A DNA stretch of 64,000 nucleotides from Coenobita brevimanus (GCA_032717465.1 CM064732.1:30660138-30724137), one strand, 5' to 3'. Positions 1-11,430 are shown, counted from the first letter of the stretch. Notes: a model not told the origin generated them from the letters alone. Program-made: numbers and translations.

Positions 1-1080
1 GGTTTGTGCTAGAACATACTGCTAGTCTCGAAGAACTACTATAGAAGGATGCAAAATAGTACTGTCTTACGCTGTCAAAGAGCTATATGAAATGTGCTGC
101 AAAAGGATGAAAATCACCGCCAAGATAAGACGGACCAACGACAGTGTTATGTTACGAGGCACTAGACTGCTTGCATGCAGTTCGCATAGCCTACTGTACT
201 TCCTATACGTAGCAGTGTCATCAAGTAGAGAAGTTTGTCTGGCTTAACTATAATGTGACAGAAGTTGGTGGATGGAATTCTAGCTCAGTTGTAAAAGAAT
301 GTGAAATTGTACTATTATTACCATCATCCTGCAGCTTGTTCGTTTTTGAGCCAGGTGGAGGAAGTCGATGGTCATTGTTTTTGTATCAAATGTATCTGTG
401 TGTGTCTGTCTGTGTCGAAAACACAAATCTCAGAAAATATTGATTGTAGAAGGAAAAGTTATTAATAAAAGTTGTTTAGAGTCACAGTTTGAGATGGGAG
501 TCATCCAGGATGGATATATAATTGTCAAGTTTTCATCTAATAGTCAACCTGGCTCACAGATGACGCGTAGTCTTGCATTTTTTTTTCTTTAAGAAAAATA
601 CAGGGATATTAACCATCACATGGCCGAGACAACTCTGTATTTCTATTGCATCTGATGCCAGACGAATGAGTCGTGTTAGTCCTTGTTGATTAAGATCCCG
701 TCAAGTCTCTCGTGGTGTAGATGTATCATTTGACAGCAGCTAAAGACAGACTTTTATATTCAAATGGGAGTGAGTCACTGGCGTTTAAAAATGCTGGATT
801 TCCTTTGAATCCACTGAGTTTAATTCCAAGGCCTTTTGTAACACAGGAACAAGTAAAGGAAAATTTTTGCCCCTGCGTCATTAAAACATTTCAGAAATCT
901 TCACTGGTATCAGCATTCTCAGACTCCCATGACAGCCTCAACTAGATAAAATCATCTGACGCTACCTTGAATGGAATACTAAAAGAGCTTCGATCATGGC
1001 AGGGTTCATGTATATGATAACTACCATAAATCTCTCTTGTATACCGATTCTAGAAAAAAGTTTAACAACCAATACTCTTC
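1..1080. other. no gene recognised
   Basis: The open frames here are short and resemble nothing I know. A stretch at about 905-1010 belongs to a short dispersed motif that recurs near 24050, 29795 and 29895 (a CTCA...TGAA...AAATCRTCTGRCG core followed by ATCATGG-like sequence). Otherwise nothing is seen. Confidence 0.5.
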
Positions 1081-1085
1081 GTTTT

Positions 1086-1593
<508 letters not shown>

Positions 1594-1619
1594 ATACCAG
1601 CCTCATCTCTCTCCCACTA

Positions 1620-1765
1620 TAATAACGCACCTTTTCTGTTGAATTTAATTTCACGCTCTGGTTCACATTCCGTCCCACCACACATCACTCTCTCTCTCTC
1701 TCTCTCTGGCTTCCTCTTCTCTCCGCCTTCCCCCTATATTCTTCCTCTTTTATCATTACATTATC

Positions 1766-1818
<53 letters not shown>

Positions 1819-1939
1819 CCTTGCATCTTCACCACTCTCTCTCTTCTCTACATCTCTCTTTCCTCCTGTTTCCCTCCCTCTAGCATCCTTTTCCCTCCCT
1901 CTCCCCATTCCTCTGTCTGTCTGTCTCATCTCTCTCCCC

Positions 1940-1995
<56 letters not shown>

Positions 1996-2600
1996 CCTAT
2001 CTCTGCTTAATATCTATTCATCCCTTTATCTTGCCTCGTGAAATCTACCATGCAGTGGCTTGGTCCTCTCTCTCTCTCTCTCTCTCTCTGCCAACCCCTC
2101 TTTTTTTTTTTTTTTAATGACATACGAGATTTTGACATAGTTCGTTGCTGCTTTTTCCCTTGATTCTTCCTGTTTTATGGCACCTTCGTCTGTTGTGCTT
2201 TTCTCCACGTTTTCTTCAATTATTCGTTCTGGAACCGTAACCTATTTTCTCAGCTTTCACGTCTTTCTTTCTTCCCTTTTCTCCTAGTCTTCTCTACAGA
2301 TTTTTATTTGGTCACTCCATTCCCCACTTACCTCTCGCATGTTTTATTTTCTTCTAGCTATTACTCATCCATTTCCTCCTCCCTTTCCATCCGTTCCGAG
2401 AATTTCCTTCCCCGCTCACCCTCTTGTTCTTTTTCACTCTCCTCCCTCCATTCCTTTTCCCCGTTTGTCTCCCATCTTCTTAACACCTGACTCTTTCCAA
2501 CTTTTGTCTCTCCTCATTTTTTCTCTTCTTTTCCTTCAGCACTCCCTGCCTCTCCCATCTCTTCGAACAACATACGTATTTACCTCCCCACTAATTTCTT
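1620..2600 (+). repeat. pyrimidine-rich tract with (CT)n microsatellites
   Basis: The + strand is strongly C/T-biased, with (CT)n runs at about 1689-1707, 1770-1815, 1930-1992 and 2067-2090. The Ser/Leu/Pro-rich ORF of 123 codons at 1639-2010 is just the translation of this tract. Confidence 0.9.
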
Positions 2601-3120
2601 AATCGAGGAAAACAAGAAAGTCGCGTGACCATGGTGAACTGACACTTCTTTTTAGACACTTTTCATGTAAGAAATCTGTGTTTGTATATTGCCAGATTTC
2701 TTAATCCAGGAAAGGGTGGGCACAACCGAACTCGCTCCATGTTATCTCTTCCACCTTTCAGATTACCCTCTCTCTAACTCAAACCTCCCTCACTCATACC
2801 TCTCCACTCCCAGACCCTCATATCATCGTCGGTTCTACCCTTCTTCCCCGTTTACCTCACTCACACACTCCTAGTCATCTCTCATTTTTCATTTCTCCAA
2901 ATGGCCAAAACATGTTAGTGTGCTTCTCCTGTTGCTTTCCAGCCCATCCCCATCAGCACCACAGCGCTCCTACACTTCTTCATTTGTCTTCTGTGTATAG
3001 ACAGAGGTATTCCCGCATATGGAAGTCTAATTCGTTTATAAACTGAGGCAGTTACTTATGTACACGGGAAATCATTGCCCAAAAGTAAAGGACAAAATTT
3101 GTTAATATAGGGAAAAACTT
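2600..3120. other. no gene recognised
   Basis: Moderately pyrimidine-rich unique-looking DNA without a convincing ORF, RNA gene or repeat boundary. Confidence 0.4.
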
Positions 3121-3123
3121 ATA

Positions 3124-3125
<2 letters not shown>

Positions 3126-3213
<88 letters not shown>

Positions 3214-3253
3214 AAGAGAGAGAAAAAGAGAGAGAGAGAGAGAGAGAGAGAGT

Positions 3254-3285
<32 letters not shown>

Positions 3286-3286
3286 T
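3126..3286. repeat. compound (AT)n(GT)n(AG)n microsatellite
   Basis: (AT)n at about 3126-3186, (GT)n at 3187-3212 and (AG)n with a few interruptions to 3286. The motif order matches that of the array at 1494-1591. Confidence 0.95.
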
Positions 3287-3502
3287 TAATGGGTAAATTA
3301 CAAACAAACTCTTATGAACGATGCATAAATAGACGATATACAGGTTGATAGCTTCGAAAATAGTATAATATCTCACCGTCCTCACATCAATACGCCCTAC
3401 CCCCTCCAACCCGCACCACGTCAAGCCCACACATTTCTCGCCGTGTCAGGCTTAAGGCAGGGTTGTGAGCGATATGTCCTTGCATATTTTCACAAACGCA
3501 CC

Positions 3503-3508
<6 letters not shown>

Positions 3509-3546
<38 letters not shown>
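3509..3546. repeat. (GT)n microsatellite
   Basis: Uninterrupted (GT)n run of about 38 bp, close to the left member of a 25-bp direct repeat that brackets LINE copy A1. Confidence 0.95.
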
Positions 3547-3547
<1 letters not shown>

Positions 3548-3555
3548 ACCATGCG

Positions 3556-3580
3556 AGGAGATCTGTCTCTCTGCAGGTTC
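3556..3580. repeat. left member of a 25-bp direct repeat bracketing A1
   Basis: The 25 bases starting AGGAGATCTG and ending GCAGGTTC are identical to 6149-6173. The right member abuts the 5' truncation of A1. The left one sits 255 bp beyond the poly-A end of A1. It could be a target-site duplication (TSD) enclosing a 3'-transduced segment, or a filler copied at the 5' junction. Confidence 0.7.
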
Positions 3581-3937
3581 AAATCAAACTCAGTGACAGG
3601 TATGAACAGAAAAGCTTTCTTCACTACAATATCCTTACACATTACATCACAATATTAGGTTCTTTTATAATTATATATAACAGGCATACAGAGGGATACC
3701 TGTAGCCTAACTTGAACTACTCACAAACTACTCAAACACGCCCGGTTAGACACATCTGCCAATAGAGTATACACTAAACGGGAACAGTTGTATACGCTAT
3801 TAGGTAGCTGTGTGCGAGTTAACATATATGCAGATTTTTTTTTTTTTTTCAAGCTAGGAAGAAGGAAACAAAGGCCACGAGCCCGCAATAACTATTCCTT
3901 CCAAGAGAAAAACAAAATACAAGAGAGAGCCAAATTC

Positions 3938-4868
3938 AAGATGCGATCATTTCGAGATGCCTGGACACACTGCGTTTGAAGGACTGGAGATTTTAGCTGG
4001 CAGGAAATACAGACAAAGGGAGGCAGTTCCAGAGTTGATCTGTTGTATAAATGAAGGACTGAGAGTAACGGTTAACTCTTGCATTAGAGAGTTGGACAGA
4101 AAAAGGGTGAGAGTTTGGTGCTAGACTGGTGCTAAGCGCCCGTCATAGAGATGGAGGAATGCAAGCAGACAGTTCAGGGGAGCAGTGACCATTGTAGTAG
4201 CGGTAGAAAAGAGATAAAGAGGCACCAGTGCGGCGAAGAGACAGAGGTTGAAGGGAGCCAGTAAGAGGAGGAGAGTTAATGAGACGAAAAGCTTTTGACT
4301 CCACCCTATTGAGAAGAGCTGTATGTGGGAAACCTCCCCACACATGAGAGATGTACTCTACACAGGGACAGATAAAACCCGTGTATAGAGTCAACAATTG
4401 TGCAGGGGTAAAGAAGCAATGGAGTTGGCTTAGCACACCTAATCTCTTGGAAGCAGATTTTACAAGAGATGTAATGTGATCTTTCCAAGATAAGGCCTGA
4501 GTGAATGAAACCCCAAGAATGTTCAAGGATGATGCAAGATTAAGCTGAATATTAATAAACAGTGGGTACACCTGTGGAAGATTTTGTCGGGTTGATAGGT
4601 GTAAAATCTGATTCTTTGATGCATTAAAAACAACAAGATTATTTTTTCCCCAGTCAGAGATACGTGCCAAGTCTGACACTAGGTGTGCCATTGCCTTATC
4701 CCTTGTTTGCTGAAGTAACCGCTGAGATGGATGTTGCGGGAACCGAATGGAAAGGTGAAGGGTGGAGTCATCAGTGTACGAGTGGATAGGGTTAGATGTA
4801 CAGCTTAGAAGGTCAATGATGAATAAAAGGAAGAGGGCTGGTGATAGGACAGAGCCCTGAGGAACACC
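3938..4868 (-). pseudogene. A1 reverse transcriptase, palm to thumb, disrupted
   Basis: Minus-strand translation shows GVPQGSVLSP near 4862, then YTDD (the second catalytic carboxylate motif, with T for the usual A), then WGKNNLVVFNASK, LNILGVSF, and a thumb with VEYISHVWGG. The open stretch of 182 codons at 4143-4691 covers the region after YTDD. Frameshifts on its 3' side separate it from the C-terminal part, which reads like A3 in pieces down to about 3938. The reverse transcriptase would prime DNA synthesis from nicked target DNA if it were intact. This copy cannot be active because it lacks the endonuclease and the RT fingers and is split by D. Confidence 0.8.
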
Positions 4869-4877
4869 ACTATTGAT
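4869..4877. repeat. 9-bp target-site duplication of LINE D (left)
   Basis: ACTATTGAT at 4869-4877 is repeated at 6025-6033, on either side of D. Removing D plus one copy restores continuous A1 coding sequence (SINSG | VPQGS), so this is a genuine duplication created when D inserted. Confidence 0.85.
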
Positions 4878-6024
4878 CTATCTATCTATCTATCTATCTA
4901 TATACCTAGGCTGCTTCCCCCAAGGAAAGGGAGGTAGCCGAGACAGGACGACTCACTCTCCATTTACTCATCCATTCAAACACATTCATTCGCATCTTAG
5001 CCCCAAAGGGGAGAACGGACAGATCCTCACCGCACCACACTGCACAAGGGTCAACTGGGCAATGCAATCAGTGACATCCGCAGCAGGGCCCGACAGCAGA
5101 ACTGGTTTACCCCTGCCACATCATAACAGACCCATCCCCTTACCCGCACCTGACCTGACTAGCTGATCAGACCAAATGCGGGAGAATATCCCCTCAGGGC
5201 TGCGTCATCACTTATTCATTCACAATTTCTCTCCATTTATTTCTGTCACGCACAGCCACTCTTCCTTGCTCAACAGACATCCCTCTCGCATCCAGCGCTC
5301 TCTTCACACTGTCCATCCATCCTATTCGTGGTCTTCCTCTCAGCCTTACACCTCTCACATCAGATCTAGTTATCTTTTTCACCAATCGCTCATTATCCAT
5401 TCTCTCCATATGCCCAAACCATTGCAACACCCTCTGCTCAACTCTGCCAGCCATCTCCCGAACAACTCCAGTTCTCCTTCGCACTTCATCATTTCGCACC
5501 CGATCCATACGCGTCACTCCACACATACTCCTCAGACATCTCATCTCCATTACATTCAAACTTTTCCTCTCTGCTACACCCATATTCCATGTTTCAGCCC
5601 CATATAATGCAGTCGGTACCACAACACCCTCATACAGCCTTCTCTTTACATCCATTCTAAGCGAACGACATTTAAACACTTTTTTCATTCCTCCCAGTAC
5701 CTTTCCTATTTCATTTATTCTAAACTTCACTTCTGCATCTATTCTTCCATCCACAGCAACATGTGACCCTAGATATTTAAAACAATCTGCCTCCTCAAGC
5801 AACTCACCATTCAAAACTATATTCATCCCCCTTCCATCTATCAACCTCGTACACTTCATCACTTTACTCTTATTCTCATTTACTTTCAATTTCCTCCTTT
5901 CACACACCCTTCCAAACTCCTCTACCAACTGTCTCAATCTCTCCTCTGAATCAGTCACCAGTGCAGTATCATCTGCAAACAGCAGCTGCTTCAGATTCCA
6001 CTCTCCTCCATCAACATTTACCAG
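4878..6024 (-). mobile_element. LINE copy D, simple-repeat tail, nested in A1
   Basis: A minus-strand, 5'-truncated LINE about 1.15 kb long. Its 3' end is a (TAGA)n tail, seen as (CTAT)n at about 4878-4900, preceded by a roughly 300-bp 3' UTR. The 5' end breaks just upstream of the FADD motif. Bracketed by a perfect 9-bp duplication (4869-4877, 6025-6033). The clean duplication and the long open frame suggest a younger insertion than its host A1. It is related to families B and C but belongs to a distinct family. Confidence 0.85.
5212..6024 (-). pseudogene. D reverse transcriptase C-terminal half (open frame)
   Basis: An open frame runs from the truncation at about 6024 to 5212. It shows LLFADDTALV (catalytic motif C, codons at 5968-5979 on the plus strand), then KLKVNENKSKVM, a thumb with CFKYLGSHVAVDGRIDAEV, and the C-terminal block LQWFGHMERMDNERL followed by RGRPRIGWMDSV. 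The order and motifs match the RT C-terminus of RTE/I-group LINEs. Endonuclease, fingers and motif A are missing, so the product is not functional. At least 248 codons remain without a stop, unusually well preserved for this window. Confidence 0.85.
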
Positions 6025-6033
6025 ACTATTGAT
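6025..6033. repeat. 9-bp target-site duplication of LINE D (right)
   Basis: Second copy of ACTATTGAT. Coding sequence of A1 resumes immediately to its right on the minus strand. Confidence 0.85.
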
Positions 6034-6148
6034 AGATCTAGGAAAAGAACGATGGCCGTCTACAACAGCGGTTATAGAACGAATGGAAAGGAAGCTATAG
6101 ATGAAGGTACAGTTAGAAGGATAGAAACCGTAAGAGGGCAGTTTGGAA

Positions 6149-6173
6149 AGGAGATCTGTCTCTCTGCAGGTTC
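6149..6173. repeat. right member of the 25-bp direct repeat bracketing A1
   Basis: Identical over 25 bases to 3556-3580 and directly at the 5' truncation of A1, where sequence similar to the RT stops. Confidence 0.7.
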
Positions 6174-6279
6174 TTTTGCTTACGATACGACGTCTTGGAG
6201 TACCTCTTACACTATGTTTGTAGAGAACTTAGATTAGGGAGTGTGACATGGAAGAGGCTGGATTGAGAGACAGTAATGA

Positions 6280-7261
6280 CCATATTCTTAATCTTTTCCT
6301 TCCCTTTTAAATGCATGGGAAGGACATCACTCGCAGAATTGGTATTCTTAAAAAATTCCTTCTCTTTCTGAGCTGCTTGAAGGGCAAGGTCTTCCCTTCG
6401 AGCAGCCAAAATTATTGGAACTTGACCGAATCCTTTGACCCGATTCTTCAAAAATCCCTTTGCAATTTTTGTGCATTCTTTTGTAGTTTATTGTCTTATA
6501 TATATTTACAGTATCGATGAAAGGTACTGCACAATTTTATTAATACGATTTACAAACGTTATACTGATTTTTAAGTGCTATTTGTATCTCTTTAAAAGTG
6601 TTACACATGTCGACTGAGATGTTTAGCCAGATATAAACAGAGCAGACGACATACAACCTCCGATATTCATCCAGCCTCATATGATCTGATGCTGACAAAT
6701 CCTATACATTATGGCCAGGGTCACACAAGGATTTTTCTCAAGAGACATAATACTTGCTAATTTGCCTGGAAAAGCCATCGAGGTCACACGGGTGGTTCGG
6801 TTCGTCTTCCAGGTGCAAAAAAACGAGCTCTGCCATGCAAGTACATGAGACGGACGTTAACAAGTGATTCTTACACTTGCGAATAACATCAAGGATAATA
6901 ATATTCGTCAAATATAATTACTTAACAAAATATTGTCTTGAGGAGTGAACACCGCTGCAGTGTTAGCCAGAATGGCATTTATGACTGAATACAGTATGGA
7001 TGTGTTGGTGACCTCCAACATCTCAAATTTTTGTGCTTTCATTATCCAGCACTAGATATGCGTGTTTTGATGTATTAGTTTATAAATCTAACGCTCCATC
7101 ATACCAGATAACAGCAGGATGTGTCGTTTTAGTTTAACAGGGCTACCAATCTGAACATTTTCCCTTCCCTTCTAAACAAGTCTCTTTGAATACCGATGAA
7201 AATCAAAACTCCTTCGATGGGATGGGAAAATTTAAGGAAAGGATTATTTTTAAGAATATGG
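6280..7261. repeat. dispersed repeat J, copy 1, with inverted ends
   Basis: A non-coding repeat of about 980 bp whose left end CCATATTCTTAA (6280-6291) is the exact inverse of its right end (7250-7261). Beyond it both ends continue into a looser inverted CTTTTCCTTCCC-type stretch. A second copy lies at 13565-14247. They agree closely at both ends (for example the shared ATGGCATTTATGACTGAATAC segment), but copy 1 carries about 290 extra bp at roughly 6605-6895. No transposase ORF is present. A non-autonomous DNA transposon is the simplest reading; no target duplication was found. Confidence 0.6.
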
Positions 7262-7669
7262 CTCTCAGTCTTCCACTCCTAACTACTTTTGATTTACCCA
7301 GGTAGCCTTGCCTTTCCTCTTTCACTGATCTATGACAGCAGGACTTCGGTATTTCTCTCTCCAATCAACTTCCAAATGGTACAGTCATGACAGGTCATTC
7401 TATTAAAGTCGGCTGCCACATTCTATGGGGGCGGGTACGACTCCAACTCCTTTCCCTCTGTGTAATTCGAATCGGATTGACCCTTATCATCTCCTATAGT
7501 GTGGCTTCCAAACCAGGTCACTGCTACGTAAATATCGTGGCGTGTGAATTTGGGCTGGCGGTCAGCCAAGATAAGCCGCGGCTTCAGTAAACATCACACT
7601 GTTGGCTTCAGATTAGCAACATCTCACGGTTGGTGCAGATTAGTAACCAGTGATAGCGGGTCGGTAACA
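7262..7669. other. no gene recognised
   Basis: Unique-looking DNA without convincing ORF or repeat. Confidence 0.4.
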
Positions 7670-7706
<37 letters not shown>

Positions 7707-7818
7707 GTGGAAATGGGAAGTGTGGCAGTGTGAGACATGACTGGGCAATAGTAATGTCTGGTATGGGTGTGTGATATGAAGCAGTGTGAGGGATGGTAAT
7801 ATGATGGCTAACAGTGTA
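7670..7818. repeat. (GT)n microsatellite and left part of a degenerate minisatellite
   Basis: (GT)n at about 7670-7704 passes into imperfect units of the type GTGTGGCAGTGTGAG / GGTAATRTGA. The same unit type resumes at 10083-10255, on the other side of LINE A2, so A2 inserted into this array. Confidence 0.7.
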
Positions 7819-7917
7819 TTTTTTTTTTTTATGCGAGTAAGAGGGAACCAAAGGCTAGGAGCCCGCAAACAATTCCTTCCAAGAAAGAAACAAAAACAAT
7901 ACAAAAGTGAGCCAAAT

Positions 7918-8480
7918 TCATGATCTCTTCATTTCGAGATGCCTGGACACACTGCGTTTGAAAGACTGGAGATCATAGGAAGTAGGAAATACAGACAGAG
8001 GGAGACAGTTCCAGAGATGACCTGTTGCATAAATGAAGGACTGGGAGTAACGGTTAACTCTTGCATTAGAGAGTTGGACAGAAAAGGGATGAGAGTTTGT
8101 TGCTAGACGGGTGCTACGCGCCCATCGTAGAGGTGGAGGGATGCAAGCAGACAGTTCAGAGGAGCAGTGACCATAGAAGTAGTGATAGAAAAGAGATAAA
8201 CAGGCAACAGTGTGGTGAAGAGACAGACGTTGAAGGAAGCCAGTAAGAGGAGGAGAGTTGATGAGATGAATAGCCTTTGACTCCACACTATTGAGAAAAG
8301 CTGTATGTGGGGAGCCTCCCCACACATGAGAGTTGTACTCTCCACAGGGGCGAACAGAACCCGAGTATAAAGTCAACAACTGTGCAGGGGTAAAGAAGGT
8401 ACAGAGTCGGCTTACCACACCTAATCTCTTGGAAGCTGATTTTACTAGAGATGAAATATGATCTCTCCAGTGTAGGTCAG
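7918..8480 (-). pseudogene. A2 RT thumb and C-terminus
   Basis: An open frame of 166 codons (7918-8418), plus some upstream codons, contains FFTPAQLLTLYSG, YNSHVWGG, ESKAIHLINSPPL and a C-terminus ending QSFKRSVSRHLEM. It aligns along its length with A3 and A1. Only the non-catalytic part remains. Confidence 0.85.
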
Positions 8481-9254
8481 AGGATCGGCAGTGGAGCGTC
8501 CCTGATGGAACCCATATTGACGATCAGAAAGAAGGTTGTGATAGGAAAGATGCTTTAAAATTTTTCTGTTAAAATAGACTGGAAAACTTTTGAGACACAG
8601 GATGTTAAAGCAATTGAATGGTAGTTAGAGGGCTGGAAATGGCCACCCTTCTTTGGGACTGGCTGAATGAGAGCAAACTTCCAGCAAGAAGGAAAGATAC
8701 AAGTTGAAAGACAAAGGCAAAAGAGTTTACCTAGGCAGGTTGTCTTGAAGACAACAGGAGGGATCCCTCAGGCCATATGCCTTGTTAGTACTGAGGACAG
8801 TGATTGCAGAAAATACATCAGCTGAAGAAATTTTAATGTCAGCCATGAGGAAGTCAGAGGGGGGAAGTGATGGAGGAACAGCACCGGAATCGTCTAAGGT
8901 GGAATTGGAGGAGAAAATCTGAGCGAAGAGATCTGCTTTATCAGTAGAAGAAATAGCTACAGAGCCATCAGAGAAGAAAAGAGGAGAGAAGGATGATGAG
9001 GTAAAGTTGTTAGAAAGGTTTCTGGGAAGGTGCCAGAAGGAACGGGAAGAATTCGAGTTGGAGAGTTGAGAGCATTTACTACAGATGAAATTATTTTTAG
9101 CAAAGTGATGAACAGACAGCACGAATCCGGGCAGACACATAAAAAAGATGTGATTCAGGGCTGGGTTGGCTCTGATATCTTTTATAGGCCCCTCCTTGTT
9201 GCGGACAGAATTAAAACAAGCGTGATTAAACCAAGGCTTTATTGTATTAGTCAA
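8480..9254 (-). pseudogene. A2 EN-RT linker and RT fingers
   Basis: The minus-strand frame (8727-9254, 175 codons) reads KPWFNHACFNSVRNKE, the linker with RSFWHLPRNLSNNFTSSSF, and DVFSAITVLSTNKAYG, equivalent to the LNPxKAYGPDGVPP entrance of the RT. A stop near 8727 and further frameshifts follow, but KHLSYHNLLSDRQYGF can still be read up to the deletion point. Confidence 0.8.
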
Positions 9255-9320
9255 AGGATATTAGAAAGAATGTATGCTTCCATGACCGTGAGAATAACCT
9301 CCGTAATGTGAAAGGCACAC

Positions 9321-9960
9321 TCAGATGGCTCCCAGCCATGGAAGCAGTAATTCATTCCAGGGAAAATAAAAGAAGTACTGCCTGAGGGCCTCCCAATCTG
9401 CAGCTCCAAAGTGCCACAGTTGACGTTTCTTTGGAGGGTCCGCAGGCCGTACCAGAGTGATAGGGCAGGTTAAAGTAATAAGGTTGTGATCAGAGGAGCC
9501 CAACAGCGAGGAAAGATTAACAGTGTATGCAGAAGGATTAGTTGTAAGGAAGAGGTCAAGCATGTTGGAGCTCTCTTCAAGGTGGTCAGGGATACGGATA
9601 GGGTGCTGTACAAGCTGCTCCAGGTCATTAAGGATAGAAAAGATGTAGGCTTGTTCACCAGGTGGATTCGTGAAAGGAGAGGAGAGCCAAAGGTGGTGGT
9701 GAACATTGAAATCTCCTAGAATGGAGATTTCAGAGAAAGGAGAAATGGATAGAACGTGTTTCATTGTAGAATTAAGATAGTCAAAGAAGTTTTAATAGTC
9801 AGTAGAATTAGGGGATAAGTAAACAGCGCAGATATATTTAGTCGGACAATGACAGGAGAGCCGAAGCCAGGAAGTAGAGAATTCAGAAGAATCAAGTTCA
9901 GGAACACGAAAGCAAGATAAGTCGTTGCGTTCATGTACACAACAGCCACCTTTGGCGTTG
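9321..9960 (-). pseudogene. A2 apurinic-like endonuclease domain
   Basis: The minus-strand frame 9321-9764 contains [13 protein letters not shown] (catalytic D-N pair, residues 18-20) and GSSDHNLI (SDH motif, residues 91-93), diagnostic of the APE-type endonuclease of non-LTR elements. This domain nicks the target. Upstream, after one in-frame stop near 9793, the frame continues as FICAVYLSPNS-like sequence (here KYICAVYLSPNSTDY) and CCVHERNDLSCFR. The motif residues survive although the frame is broken. Confidence 0.85.
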
Positions 9961-10082
9961 AAATGAGTAGGAGGATACAGAAAAAGGTTTGCTGTCAGTC
10001 GCCTCAGATAGTTGAGTCTCGGTAAGGAAGAGAAGGTGAGGTTTAGAGGAGGAGAGGTGATGTTCAACAGAGAGAAAGTATG

Positions 10083-10255
10083 TTGTTGCAGTGTGACGCA
10101 TGGTAATGTAAGGTGTGGTAATGTGTAATGTGGTAATGTCGAATATGACAACGTGAAATACGGTCGTGTAAGGTGTGGCAGTGTAAAGTGTGGTGGTGCA
10201 TGATAAACTGTGTGGAGTGGAACCGTGTGAAATGTGGCAATGTGAGATGTTATAG
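10083..10255. repeat. right part of the degenerate GT-rich minisatellite
   Basis: Imperfect tandem units close to GGTAATGTAAGGTGT, GGTAATGTGTAATGT and GGCAATGTGAGATGT, about 15 bp each. Same unit type as 7705-7818. Confidence 0.75.
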
Positions 10256-10609
10256 TAGCGTCTAATCTATTCTGAGCTAAGGGGAGAAACTTACACTGGA
10301 TGGGTTGAAAATATTGTCTGTCAGTCATTTCAGCATTATGGTGTCCTCTTTATTTTATTCCTGCAACCTCCAAACGCTTCTGTCAGCTTAGAAAAGGACT
10401 TGTATAGTTTTGTAGTTACTGGATTTAGCGACTTCCATTAATATCTTTCTGGACTAATATGTTGATATTTAATTATGGTTACATGCACACAATTTGCTGA
10501 GTATATGAAAGCTGTGTATTGAAAGGTATCTGTTAATCATGCTTGAAGAGAATACATTACTGTCTTGCTAAATCAGCATCTTATAGCTGATGCATACTTG
10601 TGTGTACAG

Positions 10610-11010
10610 AAATGTTATTGGCCGCCGTGGTGAGGTCAGTTGTAATGTGTGGCACATCACACAGAGTTCTTTTAGATTCGATGGAGTCAAATCCATTTCA
10701 ACTGATAGCTTTCTCTCCTCCATGTAACTTCCTTCAATTTTCCTCTAAGAGCTTTGCCTCGGTATTGCATCACCGTTGTTTTAGCTGTTACAAAGGTTGT
10801 TGGTTGCCTACTCTGCATAAATGCCTTTACCATTAGGTCGGGCACGTAGCACCCGTCTGTCTACACATTCTCACTTCTGTACGCTTTTCTATTAGTAATG
10901 CAAATTTATTTTTCTGTACGCAACAGTGAACAGTTTCCGTCACTACGTGTTTCCCATTACCACAATAGGCCCAGATACTTGTGAATAAACAGCTTTCTCT
11001 CTGTGGTATT
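10610..11010 (+). pseudogene. highly decayed family A RT fragment (A4)
   Basis: Residues VVMCGTSHRVLLDSMESNPF line up with HVWGGSPHTALLNRVESKAF of copy A3. Downstream nucleotides GGGCACGTAGCACCCGTCTG align with the A3 segment before its SNARVN block. Identity is low and the frame is broken repeatedly. This is an old copy on the plus strand, and the 78-codon ORF at 10600-10836 is only a chance opening across it. Confidence 0.65.
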
Positions 11011-11059
11011 TCATGAACTACTTTTTGGGTAGGGAAGATTATGGCAGATTTCATGGCTC

Positions 11060-11430
11060 TGGTACAGTCTTATTGTCTATAAAAATAATCCCCATTTATC
11101 ACTTTACGTGGCATATTTTTTTAAATAAAAAAATTTCTTCCTACACTATTTTTTTTTTTTTACTTCAGAAATGTCTGTGGTATTATCGGGCTTAACTGCC
11201 AGCTGTTGATTACCCGCGCTGCCTATCTCCAGTCTATTATCCCCATCGCACCCCCGGCACTGATTTCCATATTAATTTGCATCCTCACCATTACTCGCAT
11301 CAAAAAGTCGCAGTGATTTCAGATAATTGCGTCATTTCTGCATATCCACAACTTTTTGTAGTTTTCCCTTACGTCGTTGCGCAGTGGCTGGCCTGCGTCC
11401 TGTCGAGTAAGGAAAAAAAAAAACTAATAA
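11060..11430. other. no gene recognised
   Basis: AT-rich unique-looking DNA with T-runs; nothing further seen. Confidence 0.4.

Larger units (their letters stand above)
3836..6148 (-). mobile_element. LINE copy A1 (Jockey/CR1-like), split by nested LINE D
   Basis: A 5'-truncated non-LTR retrotransposon on the minus strand. Its poly-A end appears as the T-run at 3836-3850. The 3' UTR matches copies A2 and A3 (tract ending GGCCTTTG then TCCTTCTTCC). The RT part runs up to 4868, is interrupted by element D (4878-6024), and resumes at 6034 to about 6150, where the frame continues upstream with the residues DLLSKLPSYGF and then SINSGVPQGS across the insertion point. The copy is truncated at about 6148. 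Family assignment rests on the thumb motif HVWGG and the GVPQGS and YxDD motifs. Confidence 0.85.
7819..10080 (-). mobile_element. LINE copy A2 (Jockey/CR1-like) with endonuclease and internal deletion
   Basis: A minus-strand element of about 2.26 kb with poly-A end at 7819-7830 and 5' truncation near 10080, inside the endonuclease N-terminus (HHLSSSKPHLLFLTETQL readable in one frame). Order from 5': endonuclease, linker, RT fingers up to YGFHQGRSTADPL, then a jump at about 8475-8485 directly to the thumb block (HWRDHISSLVKSASKRLGV). The palm, including both catalytic motifs, is deleted. Several stops and frameshifts are present. Both flanks belong to the same degenerate minisatellite. Confidence 0.85.

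Noticed and set aside
1639..2010. 123-codon Ser/Leu/Pro ORF
   Set aside because: Translation of a (CT)n-rich tract with no motif.
10600..10836. 78-codon candidate gene
   Set aside because: Aligns with the LINE family A thumb; an old LINE remnant.
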